Shown piece by piece: positions 57,479 through 64,000 of a DNA stretch of 64,000 nucleotides (within the stretch, counting starts at the first letter, position 1; every line of letters starts with the position of its first letter). The notes beneath the pieces were generated by a model. It saw only the letters and a program-made list of their open reading frames with translations, had not been told where the DNA came from and searched no databases. The DNA comes from Caulobacter vibrioides (GTDB lineage Bacteria; Pseudomonadota; Alphaproteobacteria; Caulobacterales; Caulobacteraceae): contig LNIY01000095.1 in the NCBI GenBank assembly GCA_001449105.1, positions 62,001 to 126,000 on the forward strand, read 5' to 3'. A program made the translations under genes and the position numbers.

Positions 57479-57685
57479 ATGTCCGTCGCTGATTCCTCGC
57501 TCGACACCGCCGCCATCGCCTACGCCCGGGCGCTGCTGCGCACGCCGCGTCGGCGCCAGAAGATGCTGCCGGTGCTGCTGGCCGCCGCCTTTGCAGCCTT
57601 CGCCGCCGTCAGCTTCGCCACGGTCATGGTCCTGGCCCCGCCGCTGACCACCCAGCATCTGCCCAAGGAGCGCCTGGGCGACTGA
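57479..57685 (+). CDS. Small single-pass membrane protein, unknown function
   Basis: The 68-residue product has a polar N-terminus with a basic patch (RTPRRRQK) followed by one membrane helix (MLPVLLAAAFAAFAAVSFATVMVLA) and a short tail, so Nin-Cout topology is likely. I do not recognise it. ATG at 57479 was preferred to a GTG nine codons upstream because it follows AGAGGCGAAA. It is divergent from trpG and 105 bp before the multicopper oxidase gene. Confidence 0.55.
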   Translation: MSVADSSLDTAAIAYARALLRTPRRRQKMLPVLLAAAFAAFAAVSFATVMVLAPPLTTQHLPKERLGD

Positions 57686-57790
57686 TTTGCGGCCTCGCCC
57701 CAAAATGAGTTCCTAAGGTTGTGAATTCAACTTGAACGACTCTGGCGACGCTCTCACCCTCCGGCGATTTTCGAACGCAGGGGGTGCTTC

Positions 57791-59833
57791 ATGCGGAAAC
57801 TCGGATTGCTGGGCGGCGCGGCCGTCGCCCTCGGCTTCATGGCGGGCGCGGCCGCCGCCCAGGACGCGCCGTTCTCGGATCCGCCGGTCCTGACCACCGT
57901 GGCGCCGGGCGAGGCCGCGCCCGACAAGCGGTTGGAGGCGTTCGGCGAGCTGCCCGCGCCGCCGCCCTCGGGCGACGAGGTCGTGGCCAGGCTCGACGTC
58001 GTGCTGCTGCCCTCGACGATCTGGAACGCCAACAGCGGCATGACCGACCATGTCGAGCTGCGGGCCTATCGCGACGCCCTGCATCCGGCCGAGCCGGGCC
58101 GGCCCTATGTGGCGCCGACCCTGGTGTCGCGCCCGGGCCAGACGGTGCGGGTCAAGATCCGCAACCTGCTGCCGGCCGAGGCCAACTGCCCGGGCCATCC
58201 GGAAGACATCAACGTCCCGCACTGCTTCAACACCACCAACCTGCACAGTCACGGCCTGTGGGTCAGCCCGGCCGGCATCAGCGACAACGTGCTGCGCCAA
58301 CTGCCGCCCAATCCGGACTTCACCTACGAGTACGAATACAACATCCCCGGCGACCACCCGGCCGGCACCTTCTGGTACCACCCGCACGTCCATGGCTCGA
58401 CGGCGATCCAGGTGGCCAGCGGCCTGGCCGGCGCGCTGGTCATCAAGGGCGACCGCCCGCCGCGCGTCGACGCCGAGACCAAGGCCGTGATCCCCGGCGA
58501 CGTCGACCTGCTGCTGCGCAAGGCGCCCGACCACGTCTTCGTGCTGCAGCAGATCCAGTACGCCTGCCGCGACGCGGCCGGGAAGGTGAAGGTCAACGCC
58601 GACGGCACCTGGCGCTGCGACAAGGGCGACGTCGGCAAGCTCGACGGCTACGACCTGTTCGGCGGTCCGCGCTGGAAGAACTCGGGCCGCTTCACCACGG
58701 TCAACGGCGCCACCGTCGACGTGCTGGAGCAGAAGGCCGTCGCCGGCGCGCCCGAGCGCTGGCGCTTCATCCACGGGGGCGTCGCCGACACCGTGAAGGT
58801 CTCGATCCGCAAGCGCACCGGCAAGAAGTCGCTGGAGGCCATCGCCAAGGCCGGCGCCATCTCGCAGGACGCCCTGATCGCCAAGGAATGCGCGCCGTCC
58901 AGCCAGGCGATCGCCCAATTCGAGATCGCCGCCGACGGCCTGACCCGCGAGGCGGTGATGGAGCGGGCCTCGACGGTGCTGCAGCCCGGCTATCGCAGCG
59001 ACATCCTGGTCAGCTTCCCCGAGGCCGGCTCCTACTGCGTGATCGACGAGCAGGTCGACGTGAAGAAGGACGCCATCGAGGGGAGCTCCGACCGTCGCCA
59101 GCTGCTGTTCCTCGTCGAGGTCGCCGCCGGCTCGCCCACGGCCGCCACGCCGCGCGACCAGGTCAAGGCTCTGCTGGTCGAGGCCGCCAAGGCGCTGCCG
59201 ATCACCGATCCTGACCTTGCGGCGAGCGTCGTCGCCGGCCTGGAGCGCGACCTGTCGCTGGCCGCCTTCAAGCCGCACGCCAGCCTCCTGCAGGCCAAGA
59301 TCGACCACGACCAGCCGCTGATCTTCTCGCTCAGCAAGGGCAAGCCGGCCAAGCCCGACGGCAAGGCGGGTCCGGGCGTGGGCCGCACGGTCGACACCAT
59401 CCGCCGCTTCGATCCCAACGACTTCTCGCGCACCCTGGTGCTGGGCGACACCGATCGCTGGACGCTGGAGACCGACGACGTCGGCCACCCGTTCCACATC
59501 CACGTCAATCCGTTCGAGGTGGAGTCGGTGATCGACAAGGACGGCGCCGATCTCACCCAGCAGGCCGGCTCGCAGTATTTCGGCATGAAGGGCGTCTTCA
59601 AGGACACCGTCTTCGTCGAGGCGGGCGTGAAGGTGAACGTGCGCAGCCACTACGCGCGCTACATCGGCGACTTCGTCCTGCACTGCCACATCCTCAACCA
59701 CGAGGACGCCGGCATGATGGAGATGGTCCGCATCGCCGACCGCGGTCCCGACGGCAAGCCGATGGCTCTCGGCCATGGCCTCACCGACGAGACCGGCCCC
59801 GAAGGCGCGGCCCGCCCGCACACGGGTCACTGA
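57791..59833 (+). CDS. Multicopper oxidase, exported
   Basis: The 680-residue protein has a signal peptide (1-24, AAAQ). Copper-binding motifs are HSHG (152-155) and HPHVHG (197-202) in the first cupredoxin domain, HPFHIH (566-571) and HCHILNHEDAGMM (from 631) in the last. Together these form the trinuclear centre and the type 1 site (Cys632 with Met as axial candidate). It oxidises a substrate by four one-electron steps and reduces O2 to water in the periplasm. Phenols, metals (Cu+, Mn2+) or other compounds are possible; no Met-rich CueO-type loop is obvious. It splits trpE from trpGDC and is closed by a terminator. Confidence 0.9.
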   Translation: MRKLGLLGGAAVALGFMAGAAAAQDAPFSDPPVLTTVAPGEAAPDKRLEAFGELPAPPPSGDEVVARLDVVLLPSTIWNANSGMTDHVELRAYRDALHPAEPGRPYVAPTLVSRPGQTVRVKIRNLLPAEANCPGHPEDINVPHCFNTTNLHSHGLWVSPAGISDNVLRQLPPNPDFTYEYEYNIPGDHPAGTFWYHPHVHGSTAIQVASGLAGALVIKGDRPPRVDAETKAVIPGDVDLLLRKAPDHVFVLQQIQYACRDAAGKVKVNADGTWRCDKGDVGKLDGYDLFGGPRWKNSGRFTTVNGATVDVLEQKAVAGAPERWRFIHGGVADTVKVSIRKRTGKKSLEAIAKAGAISQDALIAKECAPSSQAIAQFEIAADGLTREAVMERASTVLQPGYRSDILVSFPEAGSYCVIDEQVDVKKDAIEGSSDRRQLLFLVEVAAGSPTAATPRDQVKALLVEAAKALPITDPDLAASVVAGLERDLSLAAFKPHASLLQAKIDHDQPLIFSLSKGKPAKPDGKAGPGVGRTVDTIRRFDPNDFSRTLVLGDTDRWTLETDDVGHPFHIHVNPFEVESVIDKDGADLTQQAGSQYFGMKGVFKDTVFVEAGVKVNVRSHYARYIGDFVLHCHILNHEDAGMMEMVRIADRGPDGKPMALGHGLTDETGPEGAARPHTGH

Positions 59834-59838
59834 AACGC

Positions 59839-59875
59839 GGAAGGGGCGGCCGATGGGCCGCCCCTTCCTTCTTCT
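59839..59875 (+). terminator. Terminator after the multicopper oxidase gene
   Basis: GGAAGGGGCGGCC (59839-59851) pairs with GGCCGCCCCTTCC (59856-59868) around a 4-nt loop, followed by TTCTTCTTC. It begins 6 bp after the stop and can also end trpE transcription from the other side. Confidence 0.85.
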
Positions 59876-59886
59876 TCATCGTCCGA

Positions 59887-61422
59887 TCAGGCGAAGCGCC
59901 AGGCTTCCTCGGCGGCGCGCTTGAGGGCGCGGGACTTGTGCAGGGTCTCGTCGTACTCGGCGTCCGGGTCGCTGTCGGCGACCACGCCGCCGCCGGCCTG
60001 GACGTACATCATGCCGTCCTTGACCAGGGCCGTGCGCAGCACGATGCAGGTGTCCACCGAGCCGTCGGCGCCGATATAGCCCACCGCGCCGGCATAGCCG
60101 ATGCCGCGCTTTTCGACTTCCAGCTCGTCGATGATCTCCATCGCCCGCACCTTGGGCGCGCCCGACAGCGTGCCGGCGGGCAGGGCGGCCATCAGCACGT
60201 CGACCGGATCGACGTTGGTGGGCGCGTCGCCCTCGACGTTCGAGACGATGTGCATCACGTGGCTGTAGCGCTCGATCGTGAAGCTGTCGGTGACGCGGAC
60301 GTTGGCGTGCTTGCCGGCCTTGGGCTTCTCGTTCGAACCCGACTGGCCCAGCATGGCCACGCGGCCCACGTCGTTGCGGCCCAGGTCCAGCAGCATCAGG
60401 TGCTCGGACCGTTCCTTCGGATCGGCCAGCAGCTCCTTCTCCAGCGCCAGGTCCTCTTCCGGCGTCGCGCCGCGGGGGCGGGTGCCGGCGATCGGGCGGA
60501 TGGTGATCTTGCCGTCGCGCAGCCGCACCAGGATCTCGGGGCTGGAACCGACCAGGTTGAAGCCGTCCAGGTCGAGGAAGAACAGGAACGGCGACGGGTT
60601 GGTCCGGCGCAGCGAGCGGTACAGCGCGAACGCGTCCAGGCCGAAGGGACTGCGGAAGCGGTGGCTGGGCACCACCTGGAAGATGTCGCCGGCCCGGATG
60701 TACTCCTTGGCCTTCTCGACCACCTGCCGATAGTCCTCGCGGCTGACCGGGGTGGTGAACTCCATCGGGCCCTGGGGCGCGCGCGGGGCGTCATGGGCCA
60801 GCGGACGGCGCAGGTCGGCCATCACGCTCTCGATGCGCTCGCGGGCGGTGCCATAGGCTTCCTTGGCCGACACGCCGGGCGCCGGGCGCGCCGTCGTGGT
60901 CAGGATGATCTCCTGGGCGATGGCGTCGAACACCGCCACGATCGACGGGCGGGTCATGATGCCGTCGGGCAGGCCCAGCGGGTCCGGATTGATGTCCGGC
61001 AGCTTCTCGACCAGGCGCACGGTGTCGTAGCCGAGCGCGCCGAAGATCCCGGCCGCCATCGGCGGCAGGCCGGCCGGCAGCTCCATCTTCGACTGGGCGA
61101 TCAGGTCGCGCAGGCTGTCCAGGGCGCCGCCCTCCAGGGCCGCGAACTTGCCGGCGGCGATGTCGTCGCCGCGCGCGATCTCGGCCTTGTCGCCGCGGCA
61201 GCGCCAGACGACGTCGGGCTTCATGGCCACGATCGAATAGCGGCCGCGCCAGGCGCCGCCCTCGACGCTCTCGAACAGGAAGGCGTAGGGACGACCGTGG
61301 CCGATCTTCAGATAGGCCGAGACCGGGGTCTCCAGGTCGTCGATCAGGCGCGTCCAGACCAGCTGCGGAAGGCCGGCGTCGTAGCCGGCCGAGAAGGCGT
61401 CGAAGCCCGGCTCGAGGCTCAT
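59887..61422 (-). CDS. trpE: Anthranilate synthase component I
   Basis: The 511-residue chorismate-binding enzyme has the N-terminal region with the tryptophan feedback segment (FLFESVEGGAWRGRYS) and the catalytic domain motifs FQVVPSHRF, LVGSSPEILVRL, IRPIAGTRPRG, ELLADPKERSEHLMLLDLGRNDVGR and GTLSGAPKVRAMEIIDELE. It makes anthranilate from chorismate with TrpG. Its ATG overlaps the ppiD stop (ATGA), so translation is coupled to the foldase gene rather than to other trp genes. Confidence 0.96.
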   Translation of the reverse strand: MSLEPGFDAFSAGYDAGLPQLVWTRLIDDLETPVSAYLKIGHGRPYAFLFESVEGGAWRGRYSIVAMKPDVVWRCRGDKAEIARGDDIAAGKFAALEGGALDSLRDLIAQSKMELPAGLPPMAAGIFGALGYDTVRLVEKLPDINPDPLGLPDGIMTRPSIVAVFDAIAQEIILTTTARPAPGVSAKEAYGTARERIESVMADLRRPLAHDAPRAPQGPMEFTTPVSREDYRQVVEKAKEYIRAGDIFQVVPSHRFRSPFGLDAFALYRSLRRTNPSPFLFFLDLDGFNLVGSSPEILVRLRDGKITIRPIAGTRPRGATPEEDLALEKELLADPKERSEHLMLLDLGRNDVGRVAMLGQSGSNEKPKAGKHANVRVTDSFTIERYSHVMHIVSNVEGDAPTNVDPVDVLMAALPAGTLSGAPKVRAMEIIDELEVEKRGIGYAGAVGYIGADGSVDTCIVLRTALVKDGMMYVQAGGGVVADSDPDAEYDETLHKSRALKRAAEEAWRFA

Positions 61423-63389
61423 TGAGCCGCGGCCTTCTTGGCGCCGCCCTTGGCCGCGCCGTCCTTCTCCGCCTTGGCCAGGGCCTCGGTGTCGACGCCG
61501 ATCGCCTGGCGGGCCAGGTTCAGGTTCAGCTTCGGCTTCAGCTTGTCACGGGCGGCGGCGCGGCCGGCCTGACCGACGTCGCGCATGTAGGCCATGCTGG
61601 TCTGCGGGCGCATGCCCTCGGCGGCGCGGGCCACCTCGGCGGCGTCGCCGGCGCGGATGTTGTCGATCCGGCCGACCACGTAGCCGACCTGCGGAGCGCG
61701 GGCGGCGAAGACCGCGCCGGGCTTGGCGTCGAACGAGGCGATCAGCAGGTCGCGGCCGAGGGTCTGATGCTGCTGGGCGTTCTCGCGCGACAGGCCCGGG
61801 ATCTTCATGACCTTGGCGTTGGCCGAGGCGGCGACGGCTTCCATCGACTCGCCCTTGCGGACGCGGGCTGCCAGCTCGTCGGCCTTGGCCTTCAGGCGCT
61901 TGACCAGTTCGTTGATCATCCACTGCTGGGTCAGCGGCTGCTTGACCTCGGCCAGCGGCGGCAGGGCGGCCTTGTTCACCTTCTCGACGCGGATGGCGAA
62001 GTACTCGCCCTTGCCCGCTTCGATCAGGTCGCTCTCGCCGCCGGCCGGCAGGGCGAAGGCGGCCTTCAGCACGTCCGGCGTCAGGCCCGCGGCGGGCTGG
62101 CCGCCGAGGTCGGCGCCTTCGGCGGTGATCGGGGCGGTCGTGACCACCAGGGCGCCGGCCTTGCCGGCGGCGTCGACGACGCTGGCGCCGGCGTCGCGGG
62201 CGTCCTGGAAGGCCTGGGTCTGGTCATAGGCCTTCGACTGGGCGGCCTGGACGCGCAGGTCGGCTTCGATCTGCGGACGGGCGGCTTCCAGCGAGGCGGC
62301 CTTGGCGGCGGTGATCTTCAGCACCTTGATCACCGACTGGCCCAGCTCGCCGGCGATCGGCGCGCTGACCTGGCCTTCGCCGAGGGTGAAGGCGGCGTCG
62401 GCCACCTTGCGGTCGGGCAGGGCGGTCTTGGGCTTGTCGAGGATCATCACCGGCTGCTTGCCGTAAGCCTTGGCGACGTCGGCCGGGGCGTCGCCCTTGC
62501 GCAGGCGCTCGGCGATGGCGGCGGCGGCCTTGGCGTCCGGGGCGACGATCTGCACCAGCGAGCGCGTTTCCGGCTGGGCCAGGGTGTCCTTGCGGAAGTC
62601 GAAGGTCTTCTGCACCTCGGCCGGATCGACGGTCACCGACGGCTCCAGGGCCTTGGCGCTGAAGCGCACGACCGACAGGACGCGGGTCTCGGGCAGGGTC
62701 AGGCGGGCGGCGTTCTCGGTCATGAACGCCTGCAGCTGGGCGTCGGTCGGCGGCGCCGGCTGGGCCACGCTCGTGGGATTGATGGCGAAGGCCGTCAGGT
62801 CGCGGCTCTCCAGGGCGTACACCGCCTGCAGGGCCGAATAGATGCGCGGCGTGCGCAGGCCGTTGGCGACGCTGGCGTAGAACTGCGACTGGGCGATCTC
62901 GTCGCGCAGCGAGGCCTCATAGGTGGCCGGGGTCAGATTGTTCTGGGCCAGCAGGGCCTGGTACATCTGCTTGTCGAACTTGCCGGTGACCGGGTCGAAC
63001 GGACGGGTGCCGGCCGGCAGCTGGCTCATCTGCTTGTGCAGCACTTCGCCGACCAGGGCTTCCGACGGGCGCACGCCCATCTTGTTGATCAGCTCGGCCA
63101 TCGATTCCTGCAGGGCCAGTTCCTGCAGCAGGCCGCGGTCGACGCCGCGGGCCACGGCCTCGTCCGGCGTCAGGGTCTGGCCCTGCTGCTGCAGCTGGTT
63201 GCGGTAATTGTCGAAGCGCGCCTTGAAATCGTCGGGCGTCACCGACCGCGAGCCGACGACGATGACCTTGCTGCCGCTGGGCTGCCTGAAGACGTCGCTG
63301 ATGCCGAAAATGGCGAAGCTGACGATCAGCAGGCCGAACAGGACGACCGCGAAGGGCGATTTGGCGAAAGAGCGAAAGCCGGCGAGCAT
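61419..63389 (-). CDS. ppiD: Membrane-anchored periplasmic foldase, peptidyl-prolyl isomerase (PpiD-like)
   Basis: The 656-residue protein has one N-terminal membrane anchor (about 10-32; PFAVVLFGLLIVSFAIFGISD), a SurA_N-like chaperone region (about 40-200) and a parvulin/PPIC-type region (about 250-365; ETRSLVQIVAPDAKAAAAIAERLRKGD, FTLGEGQVSAPIAGELGQSVIKV). A long helical C-terminus ends in a Lys/Ala-rich tail. It helps fold secreted and outer-membrane proteins, relevant in a cell with many TonB receptors. ATG at 63389 was chosen because it places the anchor at the N-terminus. It is divergent from tpiA and coupled to trpE. Confidence 0.9.
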   Translation of the reverse strand: MLAGFRSFAKSPFAVVLFGLLIVSFAIFGISDVFRQPSGSKVIVVGSRSVTPDDFKARFDNYRNQLQQQGQTLTPDEAVARGVDRGLLQELALQESMAELINKMGVRPSEALVGEVLHKQMSQLPAGTRPFDPVTGKFDKQMYQALLAQNNLTPATYEASLRDEIAQSQFYASVANGLRTPRIYSALQAVYALESRDLTAFAINPTSVAQPAPPTDAQLQAFMTENAARLTLPETRVLSVVRFSAKALEPSVTVDPAEVQKTFDFRKDTLAQPETRSLVQIVAPDAKAAAAIAERLRKGDAPADVAKAYGKQPVMILDKPKTALPDRKVADAAFTLGEGQVSAPIAGELGQSVIKVLKITAAKAASLEAARPQIEADLRVQAAQSKAYDQTQAFQDARDAGASVVDAAGKAGALVVTTAPITAEGADLGGQPAAGLTPDVLKAAFALPAGGESDLIEAGKGEYFAIRVEKVNKAALPPLAEVKQPLTQQWMINELVKRLKAKADELAARVRKGESMEAVAASANAKVMKIPGLSRENAQQHQTLGRDLLIASFDAKPGAVFAARAPQVGYVVGRIDNIRAGDAAEVARAAEGMRPQTSMAYMRDVGQAGRAAARDKLKPKLNLNLARQAIGVDTEALAKAEKDGAAKGGAKKAAAQ

Positions 63390-63556
63390 GACGTTTGAAA
63401 CTACCTTCTTCGATTCCGCCCAATTGCGTGCGCCTGGACGACCGCCCGCGGGCGACGCATCCAGTGCGAGCAAGCGGGTATAGTAGAGGCCAAGGTGAGT
63501 GAGCAAGCCGAAGCGGACTTGACTTACCAAGGGAGCGCGTCCCCAAAGCCAACCTC

Positions 63557-64000
63557 ATGACCGTTTCTCTTACGACGCCCCGGCCGTTGATCGCCGGGAA
63601 CTGGAAGATGTTCGGCCTTGAGGCCTCGCTGGACGAGGCCAGAGCCGTGGCCGCCGCGGTGGCGCAAACCCCGCCCGCGGCGCGTGTCGCCATCTGTCCG
63701 CCCGCCACCTTGCTGCACCGGATGTCCGAGGCCCTGTCGGGCGAGTCGGTCATCGTCGGCGGCCAGGACTGCCACGCCGCGCCCCAGGGGGCCTACACCG
63801 GCGACATTTCGGCCCCGATGCTGGTCGACGCCGGCGCCGCCCTGGTGATTCTCGGCCACTCCGAGCGCCGCGGCAGCTACGACGAGACCTGCGAGGAGGT
63901 GTCGGCCAAGGTTCTGGCCGCGCTCGACGCCGGCCTCGAGCCGGTGATCTGCCTGGGCGAGACCCTGGCCCAGCGCGAAGCCGGCCAGGCCGAGCCGATC
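63557..64000 (+). CDS. tpiA: Triosephosphate isomerase, N-terminal part (runs off the window)
   Basis: The 148 codons seen hold Asn15 and Lys17 (IAGNWKM), the catalytic electrophile His101 (VILGHSERR), YTGDISAPMLVDAGA and the later VICLGETLAQREAG. The catalytic Glu and the phosphate loop lie beyond the end. It interconverts dihydroxyacetone phosphate and glyceraldehyde-3-phosphate. The ATG at 63557 is 167 bp from the divergent ppiD start. Confidence 0.96.
   Translation, partial: MTVSLTTPRPLIAGNWKMFGLEASLDEARAVAAAVAQTPPAARVAICPPATLLHRMSEALSGESVIVGGQDCHAAPQGAYTGDISAPMLVDAGAALVILGHSERRGSYDETCEEVSAKVLAALDAGLEPVICLGETLAQREAGQAEPI

Overview
The window is high-GC DNA (roughly two thirds G+C by eye) from an alphaproteobacterium of the Caulobacter type. 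Three things point there: the block gltA - gltX - comEC - lexA - trpC/D/G - trpE - ppiD - tpiA at the right end; the abundance of TonB-dependent receptors (five, one cut by the window edge), one of them of the Xanthomonas/Caulobacter class; and LexA boxes of the alphaproteobacterial direct-repeat type GTTC-N7-GTTC. No rRNA, tRNA, prophage, insertion sequence or CRISPR array was seen.

Layout. (1) 1-9.7 kb: an accessory catabolic island with the end of a TonB receptor, a large winged-helix/NTPase/TPR regulator, an MFS transporter, and a plus-strand run of VOC protein, carotenoid/stilbene-type oxygenase, ABM-domain protein and aldo/keto reductase. (2) 9.7-18.4 kb: a two-partner secretion pair on the minus strand, a 2324-residue TpsA exoprotein and its TpsB pore. 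(3) 18.6-22.3 kb: a TonB receptor and an M20 peptidase in one minus-strand operon. (4) 22.5-31.3 kb: iron-type uptake, with an ECF sigma/FecR/STN-receptor cascade, a DUF3649-PepSY-DUF3325 membrane operon and a divergent siderophore receptor with a Fur-like palindrome between them. (5) 31.3-35.1 kb: a second receptor plus a propeller-like secreted protein, preceded by an array of PhoB-like half-sites in exact 11-bp register. (6) 35.2-44.9 kb: an aromatic-acid module with an IclR regulator, a three-component Rieske oxygenase (reductase divergent; alpha, beta, ferredoxin), gentisate 1,2-dioxygenase, fumarylpyruvate hydrolase, an AAHS transporter, a zeta-GST isomerase and an outer-membrane porin. 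It reads as ring hydroxylation to gentisate (salicylate is the leading candidate substrate), ring cleavage, cis-trans isomerisation, and hydrolysis to fumarate and pyruvate. (7) 45.1-64 kb: housekeeping genes, with accessory genes inserted among them (GH43 hydrolase, ComEC-like metallo-beta-lactamase protein at lexA, multicopper oxidase inside the trp block).

The most distinctive signals are: the stand-alone ComEC-type MBL-fold gene divergent from lexA, with two SOS boxes between them, at a place where moaC-moeA would be expected; the Pho-box array; the FNR-like box and adjacent perfect palindrome in the promoter of the aromatic oxygenase; the Cys pair at the extreme C-terminus of the TpsA protein, reminiscent of HMW1 anchoring; and several long inverted-repeat intergenic elements, one of which supplies the stop codon of the neighbouring gene.
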